A stretch of 10,634 bases of DNA from positions 1 through 10,634 of the forward strand of contig CANCGX010000034.1 of assembly GCA_947377725.1 (NCBI GenBank), given 5' to 3'. How positions within the stretch are numbered: position 1 is the first letter of the stretch; every line of letters starts with the position of its first letter. This document shows, in pieces, positions 1-7,945 of the stretch. The notes under the pieces were generated by a model. That model had not been told where the DNA came from. It did no database searches and worked only from the letters and a program-made list of their open reading frames with translations. This stretch comes from Actinomycetota bacterium. Lineage in GTDB: Bacteria; Actinomycetota; Actinomycetes; Nanopelagicales; Nanopelagicaceae. The position numbers were made by a program, and so were the translations under genes.

Positions 1-359
1 ACCGTTCTACGGAGTCTAACTTTTAGTCGTGCTACTAATTCTGATGGATTAAATGGTTTGACCATGTAATCATCTGCGCCTGCTTCAAGTCCAAGAACTA
101 CATCATGCGTATCGCCTTTGGCTGTAAGCATGACAATTGGAACCATTGAAACTTCTCGGATACGGCGGCAAACTTCAATACCGTCGATTCCTGGCAACAT
201 CACATCTAACAAAACTAAATCCGGCACATTGGCTTTGAATATGTCCATAACCGAATCGCCGTTATTTACTAAGTCCACTTCAAATCCGGATCCGTTAAGA
301 ACAATCCCTAACATCTCCGCTAAATCTTGGTCGTCATCAACGACCATGATGAGTGGCAT
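1..359 (-). CDS. mtrA: MtrA-type response regulator, N-terminal receiver domain (partial, cut by window edge)
   Basis: This is the DNA-binding response regulator of the MtrAB two-component system, which in actinobacteria couples envelope state to cell division and wall-remodelling genes. I translated 119 residues, which cover almost exactly one receiver domain. The acidic pocket is DDD at residues 8-10, the phosphoacceptor is Asp52 in LLDVMLPG, the switch Thr is Thr79 in MLTA, and the invariant Lys is Lys101 in MVKPF. The stretch LAEMLGIVLNGSGF and the segment VVLGLEAGADDYMVKPF closely match mycobacterial MtrA as I recall it. The winged-helix DNA-binding half and any mtrB kinase gene lie beyond the left edge. 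The ATG shares one base with the TAA of ahcY (TAATG), so translation is probably coupled; no clear Shine-Dalgarno is visible. Another OmpR-family regulator is possible but less likely given the ahcY neighbourhood, which matches mycobacterial gene order. Confidence 0.88.
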   Translation of the reverse strand, partial: MPLIMVVDDDQDLAEMLGIVLNGSGFEVDLVNNGDSVMDIFKANVPDLVLLDVMLPGIDGIEVCRRIREVSMVPIVMLTAKGDTHDVVLGLEAGADDYMVKPFNPSELVARLKVRLRRT

Positions 360-1636
360 TAGGAGCCGTGTTCCCAAGAGTTCAAGTAGAGCTCTTGTGC
401 TGTGGTCAAAACATCGATTTCTACACCCATGCTTGCAAGCTTCAAACGAGCAACTTCTTTGTCGATTTCTGTTGGCACATTGTGAAGTCCTGGAGCTAGG
501 TCTTTAGCAGCCTTCAGTAGGTATTCCGCGGTAAGTGCTTGATCCGAGAAAGACATATCCATTACTGCTGCAGGGTGACCTTCGGCTGCGCCGAGATTAA
601 CCAAGCGGCCTTCGGCAATAAGAAGAAGGCGATTGCCATTTGCCATTACGTATTCATCGGTTTGGTGACGAATTTTAGAATTCTTTTGCTTTGCATTTTG
701 TTCAAGCCAAGCAACATCAATTTCAATATCAAAGTGACCAGAGTTAGCCATGATTGCTCCATCTTTCATGACCTGGAAGTGCTCATCGCGCAATACATCG
801 CGGTTACCTGTCACAGTAATGAAGACATCACCGATACGCGCTGCATCAATCGCAGGCAATACTCGGAAGCCTTGCATAAGTGCATCCAAAGCCTTTGTTG
901 GATCAATTTCAGTGACCACTACATCCGCACCCATACCCTTAGCGCGTTCAGCCACTCCCTTGCCGCAATAACCAAATCCAGCGACAACAAATACTTTTCC
1001 TGCAATGAGCTGATTCGTTGCACGGAAAATTGCGTCAAGAGTCGATTGGCCTGTTCCAAAACGGTTATCGAACATATGCTTTGTATCTGTGTCATTAACG
1101 GCGATCATTGGGAACTTAAGAGCTCCATCTTTTGACATTTGACTAAGACGAATAACTCCCGTTGTTGTTTCTTCGCATCCGCCAAGAATTCCAGGAATCA
1201 ATTCAGTTCTTGTTGTGTGAAGTGTGTTGACAAGATCGCAACCATCGTCAAAGACGAAGTCAGGCTTGATATCAAGAGCTGAATTTAGGTGAGAGTAGTA
1301 GCCATCACGATCAACGCCGTTACGTGCAAATACTGAAAGTCCATACTCATGGACAAGCGCAGCTGCTGTGTCATCTTGTGTTGAAAGAGGATTTGATGCG
1401 CAGAGCGCGAGTTCAGCTCCACCAGCCTTCAGTGCCAACATTAAGTTCGCTGTCTCAGTTGTGACGTGCATGCAAGCAGCAATACGAATACCTACAAAAG
1501 GCTTTTCTTTCTCGAAGCGCTCTTTAATTTGTTGGAGAACTGGCATATTTCTACCAGCCCACTCGATGCGCTTTTTGCCTTCTGCGGCTAGATCTGGGTT
1601 TGCGATGTCGTGTGAAACTGCTACTTGTACAGACAC
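359..1636 (-). CDS. ahcY: S-adenosyl-L-homocysteine hydrolase, short archaeal/Thermotoga-like type
   Basis: NAD-dependent cytosolic enzyme that splits S-adenosylhomocysteine into adenosine and homocysteine, removing the product inhibitor of methyltransferases and feeding the methionine cycle. The 425-residue protein keeps the expected catalytic set: His57 and Thr59 (CMHVTTET), Asp131, Glu155/Glu156, Lys186, Asp190 and Asn191 (NDTDTKHMFDN), His301 (NSGHFD) and His354 (GHPAAVMDMSFSDQ). The NAD-binding Rossmann loop is GFGYCGKG at 220-227, followed by TEIDP. It starts with GTG; an AGGAG sits five bases upstream, at 1642-1646. The protein lacks the roughly 40-residue insert and the C-terminal Lys/Tyr tail (KPxxYRY) of the long bacterial form, ending instead in YLNSWEHGS. 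NRFGTGQS and GYCGKG are features I associate with the archaeal/Thermotoga group. It follows pmm by 57 bases and overlaps mtrA by one base. S-inosylhomocysteine as the true substrate, known for a methanogen homologue, cannot be excluded. Confidence 0.95.
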   Translation of the reverse strand: MSVQVAVSHDIANPDLAAEGKKRIEWAGRNMPVLQQIKERFEKEKPFVGIRIAACMHVTTETANLMLALKAGGAELALCASNPLSTQDDTAAALVHEYGLSVFARNGVDRDGYYSHLNSALDIKPDFVFDDGCDLVNTLHTTRTELIPGILGGCEETTTGVIRLSQMSKDGALKFPMIAVNDTDTKHMFDNRFGTGQSTLDAIFRATNQLIAGKVFVVAGFGYCGKGVAERAKGMGADVVVTEIDPTKALDALMQGFRVLPAIDAARIGDVFITVTGNRDVLRDEHFQVMKDGAIMANSGHFDIEIDVAWLEQNAKQKNSKIRHQTDEYVMANGNRLLLIAEGRLVNLGAAEGHPAAVMDMSFSDQALTAEYLLKAAKDLAPGLHNVPTEIDKEVARLKLASMGVEIDVLTTAQELYLNSWEHGS

Positions 1637-1641
1637 GGGTG

Positions 1642-1646
1642 CTCCT
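1642..1646 (-). promoter_or_regulatory. Ribosome binding site of ahcY (AGGAG)
   Basis: AGGAG on the minus strand lies five bases before the GTG at 1634-1636 and is one of the few strong Shine-Dalgarno sequences in the window. It supports the GTG start, which gives the N-terminus MSVQVAVSHDIANPDLA; the next methionine is residue 31, too far into the fold. Confidence 0.7.
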
Positions 1647-1693
1647 AAAAGAATATCCGAGGCTTCGGTTGGCTAGTTGAATCTAGGGAAAGT

Positions 1694-3061
1694 TTACCCG
1701 ATGAGCTCGAGGACCTTTTCCCGCACTTTATTCAGCGTAGCCTCATTCACAGCCTCAACATTGAGGCGGAGAAGTGGCTCCGTATTAGAGGGACGCACGT
1801 TAAACCACCATTCCTCTGCGGTAACAGTGACCCCATCTAATTCATCAATTTCATAATCTTGTTTGAAAGATTCACGAATCACATTCAGGGACGCTTGGGC
1901 ATCTACAACTCGAGTATTAATTTCACCACTTACTACATATCTGTTGTACGGCTTCAACAATTCCGAGAGCGACTTATCGCTTCCAGAAAGTTCCGCCAAT
2001 GCGAAGAGAGCTGCGAGCATTCCAGAATCAGCACGCCAAAAATCAGTAAAGTAGAAATGTCCTGAATGTTCGCCGCCAAATACAGCTCCGGTTTCCGCCA
2101 TCATTGCTTTGATGTAGGAATGTCCGACTCGAGAACGCACGGGCTTTCCACCGTTTTCTACAATAACTTCTGGAACTGCTTTTGAAGAGATCAAGTTATA
2201 GATAACAGAAGAACCAGGTTTGCGCTTTAACTCTCTTACTGCGATTAATGCCGTAAGTGTTGATGGAGTAACTATCGCCCCTGTCTCATCGATAAGGAAG
2301 CAACGATCGGCATCACCGTCAAAGGCAAGTCCGATATCAGCTTTATGTTTCTTAACAGCTTTTTGCAAATCCGCAACGTTAGCTGGATCAATTGGATTTG
2401 CTTCGTGATTTGGGAAAGTTCCGTCTAATTCGAAATACATCGGGATCACTTCAACGTTGAGACGTTCCATAACAGCAGGCGCCGTGTGGCCAGCCATTCC
2501 ATTGCCGGCATCAATGACAACCTTCAAGCGACGTTGGGCCGAAGTTAATTCACTTCCGAAAAGTGATAGGAGAAATTCCACGTAATCGTGGAGCATATCT
2601 TTTTCAGTAACTTTGCCCATTGCGCGGAAAGAGAGAGGAACTCCCTCCACGATTAAATCGCGAATCCGGAGAAGTCCTGTTTCTTTTCCAATCGGACGTG
2701 CTGCACTCTTACAAAGTTTAATTCCGTTGTATTCAGCGGGATTGTGGCTAGCGGTGAACATCGCACCGGGAAGATTTAACTTTCCAGAGGCAAAGTAAGC
2801 CATGTCTGTGGATGCTAAACCAATTCGAATCGCATCGAAACCTTGTGACGTCACACCATCTGCAAATGCCTGAGCTAGTAGCGGTGAGGAGGGGCGCATA
2901 TCTTCGCCAATAACAACGGTGGCAGGTTCGCGTTCTTCCATCAAGAACTGAGCAAATGCCGCTCCTAATGCGAAGGTGAAATCAGGTGTGATTTCATCAT
3001 CAACCAAACCTCTTACGTCGTATGCCTTCATGATGGTGTCGAGGAATTCGCGTGTAAACAT
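1694..3061 (-). CDS. manB: Phosphomannomutase (phosphomannomutase/phosphoglucomutase family)
   Basis: Alpha-D-phosphohexomutase that interconverts mannose-6-phosphate and mannose-1-phosphate, the step before GDP-mannose formation. The 455-residue length is usual for the family. All four active-site signatures are present: the phosphoserine loop TASHNPAEYNGIKL with Ser105, the metal-binding loop FDGDADR with Asp248, Asp250 and Asp252, the sugar-binding loop GGEHSGH at 329-335, and the phosphate-binding loop RPSNTEP at 423-429. The N-terminus contains KAYDVRGLV, typical of actinobacterial phosphomannomutases. The ATG at 3061 has an AGGA only two bases upstream, a poor spacing; Met11, directly before KAYDVRG, is an alternative start, but the first ATG gives the better family length. 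The gene follows DUF3499 by 24 bases, as in Mycobacterium (Rv3258c-Rv3257c), and works with the guanylyltransferase encoded at 8417-9430. Phosphoglucomutase activity on glucose phosphate is also possible for this family. Confidence 0.93.
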   Translation of the reverse strand: MFTREFLDTIMKAYDVRGLVDDEITPDFTFALGAAFAQFLMEEREPATVVIGEDMRPSSPLLAQAFADGVTSQGFDAIRIGLASTDMAYFASGKLNLPGAMFTASHNPAEYNGIKLCKSAARPIGKETGLLRIRDLIVEGVPLSFRAMGKVTEKDMLHDYVEFLLSLFGSELTSAQRRLKVVIDAGNGMAGHTAPAVMERLNVEVIPMYFELDGTFPNHEANPIDPANVADLQKAVKKHKADIGLAFDGDADRCFLIDETGAIVTPSTLTALIAVRELKRKPGSSVIYNLISSKAVPEVIVENGGKPVRSRVGHSYIKAMMAETGAVFGGEHSGHFYFTDFWRADSGMLAALFALAELSGSDKSLSELLKPYNRYVVSGEINTRVVDAQASLNVIRESFKQDYEIDELDGVTVTAEEWWFNVRPSNTEPLLRLNVEAVNEATLNKVREKVLELIG

Positions 3062-3085
3062 ATTCCTAACCTACAGGCTAGTTAG

Positions 3086-3454
3086 CTAATTAGAAGGTAG
3101 CGCTCGGAGGTGACCCCGACGGCCTATGTCTTGCTGTAATTCAACCTGGGGCGAGTTCGACTGCGCCGATGACTGAGCTGTTTCACGAACCGCATCAGCA
3201 ATCGCCATCAAATCATCGTCACTCGGACCTGCGCTTTCACCTTCTGGCTCGTGCTTGATGACGTTCCACCCGTTTGGCACAGTCAAAGTCAAACTATGTT
3301 GCACACACAAATCGTAAGAGTGAGGTTCGGCAAATGTCGCAAGTGGGCCGAGCACTGCTGTGGAATCTGCGTAGATATAGGTGAGCGTTTTGCTCGCAAC
3401 TGATCGACAACTCGCCCTTGAGCAGGTGCGACCGGTCCGTTGAACGCTTCTCAT
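3086..3454 (-). CDS. DUF3499 family protein (possible small metal-binding protein)
   Basis: A 122-residue conserved actinobacterial protein of unknown function. The core TLTYIYADSTAVLGPLAT followed by EPHSYDLC matches the Mycobacterium Rv3258c family (DUF3499) as I recall it, and its place directly before phosphomannomutase is the same. Cys11 and Cys16 (CSRASC, CX4C) plus Cys50 and His53 (CVQH, CX2H) form a plausible four-ligand zinc-ribbon-like site. The helical segment DDDLMAIADAVRETA at 79-93 is also typical of the family. The tail after residue 95 is polar and probably disordered. There is no signal peptide or membrane segment, so it is probably cytosolic. The ATG at 3454 is the first possible start, because an in-frame TAA lies three codons upstream; no Shine-Dalgarno is evident, which suggests a leaderless-like or coupled start within the operon. 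Function is unknown; the metal-binding idea is inference from the cysteine/histidine pattern. Confidence 0.88.
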   Translation of the reverse strand: MRSVQRTGRTCSRASCRSVASKTLTYIYADSTAVLGPLATFAEPHSYDLCVQHSLTLTVPNGWNVIKHEPEGESAGPSDDDLMAIADAVRETAQSSAQSNSPQVELQQDIGRRGHLRALPSN

Positions 3455-3494
3455 ATTGAGAGGTTATCGCGCCAACGAGTAAAAATCGTGGATT

Positions 3495-4826
3495 TCATCG
3501 AGAAAGACTTCTGACGTCGACCACCGGAAGGGAAGATTTCTCCAAAGTCGCACCAGCTGTAAGTGGAAGGTATGCAATTTGGGCACCCGTTGAATTTCGA
3601 AGGATTACTCCACCAAATGCCGGCTTCTTTGAAAGATTAGTGAAGGTGACGGTCTTGAGGCCACTCTTACTTGGACTCCAGAAAGCGATATCGCTCCCCT
3701 TGATTTTCGCGTGCAGACTCTTTCCACTCGCACTCTTCCAAGAGACTCCGATATTGATAGCGCTACCGGTGAAAACAAATTTCGGAGACAGCCCAGTGAA
3801 ATTAAATGAAACATTTGTGAAATTAAGAACTGGGGTAGCCCAAGCAAAATCACTAGTGCCAAATTGTGTAAGCACAGATGCCACGACAGGTTGATCTGAA
3901 TCTAAAACGACTGACATAGGAGTTGATGAGGTGAGAGATGCTAAAGGAATGTCGAAAACTTTTCCGTGAGGAACAACCCTTCCATCGAAACCAACTGGAG
4001 TGAATGCTCCATCCCCGGAATTAAGTGTCATTTTTAGATTTGCATCAAGATTACCCGGCACCAAAATTCGCAAGGTTGAGGCAACTTTTCCACTTGATGA
4101 TTGCAAAATAGCGGGAATAACCAGATGCTGCGAAGGAGTCGCTTGGGAATTAACGTAATCAGAACCTAGTGCTTTAAGACCCTTCTTGCGGCGATCAAAG
4201 AGGAAGCTTGTAACGCGGCCATTTCGTGTAACTACATGAAGCGCAACCGTCTCATCACCAGGGACGAGGGCATCGACAAGAACCGAGCGATCGGAATTTG
4301 CGGGAATCGAAACGGAGACCACAGGGAGGACATGTTTCGATGTATATGGCGTGATGTCTACAAGAGCGGGACTAAGACCGCTATTCACAATATCAAGTTG
4401 GCCTTTGCTAGTTACGCCACCAGATCCTCCGACAAACCATTGATCGGCATTTCCCGATTCGCAAATTGCCATGCCAATTCCATTTCCAGAATTGTTTAGG
4501 ACAAAAGTCGTGGCAGGGTTACTGTCAACAAGAAGAGCGCTTTGTGAAATATTCTCACTTGCGGTTCGTGACTTATAAAAAGATACCGATTTCTTCGTTA
4601 CGTGCCTGACAAGGCTCTTATATTTTGGAAGAAAAGCTGTGGTGGTGCCGTCACCCAATTTCGCAGGGCAAACAGTTGCTGGGTAATCACTTTGAGCCCG
4701 CTGACTCTTTTGCGCAACAGGTGCTGCATAAGAAATCGCAAACGCCAATGTGAGAATCACGGCTATGCCGAAAATACGCTCATCAAGTAAGTTCCTTGAT
4801 GATTTAAGAAAACTCTGAATTTTCAT
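3495..4826 (-). CDS. DUF5719 family membrane-anchored extracytoplasmic protein
   Basis: A 443-residue protein with one N-terminal membrane segment (about residues 18-36, IFGIAVILTLAFAISYAA) after a short basic cytoplasmic stretch, and then a long Ser/Thr/Gly/Val-rich, probably all-beta region outside the membrane. Two features point to DUF5719: the sequence CESGNADQWFVGG at 122-134 followed by LDIVNSGLSPALVDITPY, and the later pattern GSDYVNSQATPSQHLVIPA. Cys53 and Cys122 are the only obvious cysteines and may form a disulfide. No catalytic motif is visible, so a structural or binding role seems more likely than an enzyme. The start lies five bases after the stop of the large glycosyltransferase, with a weak AGAAGAG inside that gene's end, so the two are probably translated together. 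In other actinobacteria this family commonly sits next to the same glycosyltransferase, suggesting a partnership at the envelope. Its function is not established. Confidence 0.8.
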   Translation of the reverse strand: MKIQSFLKSSRNLLDERIFGIAVILTLAFAISYAAPVAQKSQRAQSDYPATVCPAKLGDGTTTAFLPKYKSLVRHVTKKSVSFYKSRTASENISQSALLVDSNPATTFVLNNSGNGIGMAICESGNADQWFVGGSGGVTSKGQLDIVNSGLSPALVDITPYTSKHVLPVVSVSIPANSDRSVLVDALVPGDETVALHVVTRNGRVTSFLFDRRKKGLKALGSDYVNSQATPSQHLVIPAILQSSSGKVASTLRILVPGNLDANLKMTLNSGDGAFTPVGFDGRVVPHGKVFDIPLASLTSSTPMSVVLDSDQPVVASVLTQFGTSDFAWATPVLNFTNVSFNFTGLSPKFVFTGSAINIGVSWKSASGKSLHAKIKGSDIAFWSPSKSGLKTVTFTNLSKKPAFGGVILRNSTGAQIAYLPLTAGATLEKSSLPVVDVRSLSR

Positions 4827-4831
4827 TCGAT

Positions 4832-7800
4832 TTAGACCAACTCTTCTAACGGCACTTCGCGTCGGCGTCGTCCTGCGGGCAAAGCCAGAACTATTACTGA
4901 CAACAAGAAAATTAATTGAAGAGAAATTAAAGTTCTATGGAACGTCCCGTCGTGCAGCACTGTTACGCGACCAGCATGCGGAATGGTAAATATTGGCAAT
5001 CCATTTGCAGCGTGCTCTAATGGAATTCGAACTCCGTCAAGCAGTAATCGCCAATCCTGATCGTACTTTTCAGCAACAACAATGACTCCTGGTTGAGTCA
5101 CATTCGTTTCTGCGCTGAAATCAGTTGAAGGAATTGTCATGGTTGATTTGTCTTGTGCGACGAAAAGGACTCGTGGCGATGCACCAACGACTTTCCAAAC
5201 AATGCCATTTGAAGTTGATGACATTCTTGCAAAGCCACCACTTCCATCAATAATTCTCACAAGACCCGTATTGCTAATGGACTTTAAGAAGATGTATTGA
5301 ATTCCAAATCGGCCAAGGATCTTTGCTGATGTAATTCCAGAACCTGTGACAAGGTCATTCATGGTTTGGACGACTTCACGAGGTGGTGGAACAGAGACAT
5401 CCGCTCCGCCTAATTGAATATCCGTTCCGCGAGAAATGTCATAAACAGTTTGTCCGTCAATCGAGTTAATAACAATTGTCTTTGGCCGTGCTGGGGTGTC
5501 GGCAAGGGCGGTTACAAATGCAGGAACAACTTGTGCTTGATTCGCTCTAACAAGTGACTCTGCTCCGCCAGTAATGGCCCAAATCGGAGTACCCACTAAG
5601 GATACGGCCGTTACTAAAACAATGAGTGATGTAACGAAATGCCTCTTTCCAAGTGGAATTTCTCGAAGCGTCGGGATGAACTCTTGCGCATACAAAAGCA
5701 CTCCAGGAATTAAAAGCGCAGTCGCAATTGCAATTATTGGGCCCGTCCAAATATTTGCCGAGCTTCCATGTCCAGGGATAGTAAATGAACTCAGCGCAAT
5801 TGCGGCGGCAATGACCGAAGTGGCCATGAGGCTTGCGGTTCGCAAACGATCAATGGCAAAGGCGGCGAGAGCAAAAAGAAGTACGGGAGAAATTAGCCAG
5901 AGAGGTGGAGCACCCACGCCTCCAGGGTTTGCAAGAAATTCGGGCCAACGAACTCCCGATGCAAGTGGGATTCCAGGTTCGAGGAAGAACTGAGTTGGGT
6001 GAAGTGCCATGCTTGCAGACCAAGGCATTGTGATAAGCCATGGCGTAATAAGAAGAGCGAACCGACGTTTCAGGGGTTCTGTCTCCTCTGAAAATAATAA
6101 CTTTTGGAACCCGAGCTCTTGATAATGATGTCGGAGTTCATAAATGTTTACAGAAAGCCGCGCGCCTTGAAGCACCAACCAACCTGCTAACACAATCGGA
6201 TTGAAAGCGCAGAAAACTCCGATCAGCAGTGAAATTGCAAAAATTCGACGCCAAGAAGCTTGTTCGTTGTCCCGTGTGAATGGAGAGACAAAATAGAGAA
6301 AGGGGGCAATCAAAATAATCACAATTGTTCCCAGGCGCCCTTGATTAATCGATGCCCAAAGCACTGGCGAAAAGGCATAGATTCCGGCACCGATAAGTGC
6401 GTAGTACCGCGTAGATCCAAGTTTGGTGAGGACTCTGAAAAATACGTAGAAAGCAAGAATTGGTGCCAGTAAAAATAGCAACGTTATGAATAAGGGCAAA
6501 TTAAAACCCGTAAGAACGGATGCTAATCCGAGAATTGGAATCCACGGTGGAGTCGTAACAGCAGATCCCAAGCCGACCACATGCCAGGATTCTGCGTATT
6601 GTGTAATAAGTGTTAAGCCACTTCTTGGCGCAGTAGCAAGTGCTCCCCCGGATAAATCACCCAACCGGTTTCGAGCTGCAAATACAGATATAACAGCCAT
6701 TAAGAAGAAGAGAATGAAGTGAGGTTTCTTAGCAACCAGCTTCCATAACGGCTCTTCCTTCGACACTGGTAATTCAGGATCATCAAAGCTCTCTCCGATG
6801 ACACCAATATCTGAATAGGACTGCGTCGATCCTGGGCGTTCTTGAAGATCATTCGGGCGAATCGATTGGGAAATCGTGTTTGCCACGCGTTCAGTGGTCA
6901 TACGAATTTGCGACCAACGAGGAGGAATGAAGCGACGAATAATTCGGGAAGAAATTAAACGTTTCTTCTTACGGAAACGTCTGGCTTGAAAAATTTCTTT
7001 TGGATTTACAAACAGAAGTGCAACTGCGGCAATCTCATCGCCTGCATACCCAGGCAGCTTTGCTAAAAGATTAATGATGGCGCGTGCGATTCCGGAACTC
7101 AATAATTGGAGGGATATCCAAGGAAGTGCCCACCACGAAGAGTTAACAAGCAATACGTAAGCTGCATTTCGTCGATCCAAAAGTAAAGGTCTATGTAGAA
7201 ACGCTTCCGATACATCGACAGCTCGGCGCTCTGATGATGATGCTTCTGCGTGATAAGCAATCGCAGTTGGAACCGCTATTACAGAGTGGCCAGCAACATA
7301 TGCACGCCAACCCAAATCAACGTCATCTCGGAAGAGCGCTAAATTGGTATCGAGGCCACCAAGCTCTTCGTAAACACTTCTGCGAATTATTGCGCCCGCT
7401 GTGCTCACAGCTAGAACTTCACGAACTCCATCGTGTTGTCCTTGATCCTGCTCGCGGTATTCCAATCCAGTCCAGCGAGCGCCATTTGAGGCAATGGAAA
7501 TTCCAATTTCCAATAAATGATCGCGGTCATACCAGCCGCGTAATTTTGGTCCGGCTATTGCAACTTGTGGACGTTCTTCGACTGCAGCTAGAAGTTCTGC
7601 AAGTGCATTCTTATCTGGCGCACAGTCATCATGAATTAGCCAGATCCATTCGTTCTCATCAACTTGCGGCGTTAATTCAAGTGCGTGCTCAATTGCATCG
7701 CCATAACCCAAATCTCGATCTTCTTCGAAGCAAGGAATTCCCGATGACTTTAATAGTTTGATGGATGTATCTAACGATCCTGTATCAACTGCAACAATGC

Positions 7801-7906
7801 GATCAATCTTTCGCGTTTGAGAACCCAACGCAGCTATCACTTGAGGCAGCCATGACGCGCCATCGTGGGTCACGATGACTGCGGTTACGAAGAACTTATC
7901 TGCCAT
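4832..7906 (-). CDS. Large membrane glycosyltransferase: N-terminal GT2 domain fused to a polytopic membrane domain
   Basis: A 1024-residue protein, probably an envelope glycosyltransferase. Residues 5-225 form a GT-A (family 2) domain: TAVIVTHDGASWL opens the fold, IHDDCAPD with Asp93/Asp94 is the DXD-like nucleotide-sugar/metal site, and LFRDDVDLGWR at 191-201 is the usual acceptor-side motif. A hydrophobic stretch at about 247-275 is followed by a very basic linker (about 309-336). About ten membrane segments then lie between 395 and 780 (for example 395-411, 472-490, 503-519, 526-545, 667-685, 757-777). A soluble extracytoplasmic region of about 210 residues follows, with a YfhO-like pattern (AEKYDQDWRLLLDGV, then AANGLPIF), and a last membrane segment at 993-1010 ends in RRRRE. 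An in-frame TAG immediately precedes the ATG, fixing the earliest start. The gene lies 39 bases after whiB and five bases before the DUF5719 gene. The sugar donor and acceptor are unknown; GDP-mannose or its polyprenyl derivative is a guess from the two mannose genes nearby. Confidence 0.85.
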   Translation of the reverse strand: MADKFFVTAVIVTHDGASWLPQVIAALGSQTRKIDRIVAVDTGSLDTSIKLLKSSGIPCFEEDRDLGYGDAIEHALELTPQVDENEWIWLIHDDCAPDKNALAELLAAVEERPQVAIAGPKLRGWYDRDHLLEIGISIASNGARWTGLEYREQDQGQHDGVREVLAVSTAGAIIRRSVYEELGGLDTNLALFRDDVDLGWRAYVAGHSVIAVPTAIAYHAEASSSERRAVDVSEAFLHRPLLLDRRNAAYVLLVNSSWWALPWISLQLLSSGIARAIINLLAKLPGYAGDEIAAVALLFVNPKEIFQARRFRKKKRLISSRIIRRFIPPRWSQIRMTTERVANTISQSIRPNDLQERPGSTQSYSDIGVIGESFDDPELPVSKEEPLWKLVAKKPHFILFFLMAVISVFAARNRLGDLSGGALATAPRSGLTLITQYAESWHVVGLGSAVTTPPWIPILGLASVLTGFNLPLFITLLFLLAPILAFYVFFRVLTKLGSTRYYALIGAGIYAFSPVLWASINQGRLGTIVIILIAPFLYFVSPFTRDNEQASWRRIFAISLLIGVFCAFNPIVLAGWLVLQGARLSVNIYELRHHYQELGFQKLLFSEETEPLKRRFALLITPWLITMPWSASMALHPTQFFLEPGIPLASGVRWPEFLANPGGVGAPPLWLISPVLLFALAAFAIDRLRTASLMATSVIAAAIALSSFTIPGHGSSANIWTGPIIAIATALLIPGVLLYAQEFIPTLREIPLGKRHFVTSLIVLVTAVSLVGTPIWAITGGAESLVRANQAQVVPAFVTALADTPARPKTIVINSIDGQTVYDISRGTDIQLGGADVSVPPPREVVQTMNDLVTGSGITSAKILGRFGIQYIFLKSISNTGLVRIIDGSGGFARMSSTSNGIVWKVVGASPRVLFVAQDKSTMTIPSTDFSAETNVTQPGVIVVAEKYDQDWRLLLDGVRIPLEHAANGLPIFTIPHAGRVTVLHDGTFHRTLISLQLIFLLSVIVLALPAGRRRREVPLEELV

Positions 7907-7921
7907 CTAACGAGCCTATAG

Positions 7922-7940
7922 AAAGAGCCCGCAAGGCTCC
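7922..7940 (-). terminator. Short hairpin terminator or attenuator after whiB
   Basis: Read on the minus strand, GAGCC (7939-7935), loop TTGCG and GGCTC (7929-7925) form a perfect five-base-pair GC-rich stem followed by TTTCT. It begins seven bases after the whiB stop, which is itself a tandem TAA TAA. The stem is short and the U-tract imperfect, so partial termination is more likely than a full stop. The 39-base gap to the glycosyltransferase leaves little room for another promoter. Confidence 0.5.
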
Positions 7941-7945
7941 ACTTA

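Noticed and set aside
118..507. Open frame of 129 codons on the plus strand
   Set aside because: It is antisense to the mtrA receiver domain and the end of ahcY; the low-complexity Ser/Thr/Arg-rich translation is a shadow.
539..1135. Open frame of 198 codons on the plus strand
   Set aside because: It lies wholly antisense to ahcY, whose motifs are intact; the translation is rich in Cys, His and Ile without family resemblance, and it has no ribosome binding site.
1657..1668. Hairpin CCGA/TCGG followed by TTCTTTT between phosphomannomutase and ahcY
   Set aside because: The stem is only four pairs and the T-run directly precedes the ahcY ribosome binding site; too weak to call a terminator.
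7234..7761. Open frame of 175 codons on the plus strand
   Set aside because: It is antisense to the GT2 catalytic domain; the Leu/Gln/His-rich translation reflects the reverse complement of that gene.
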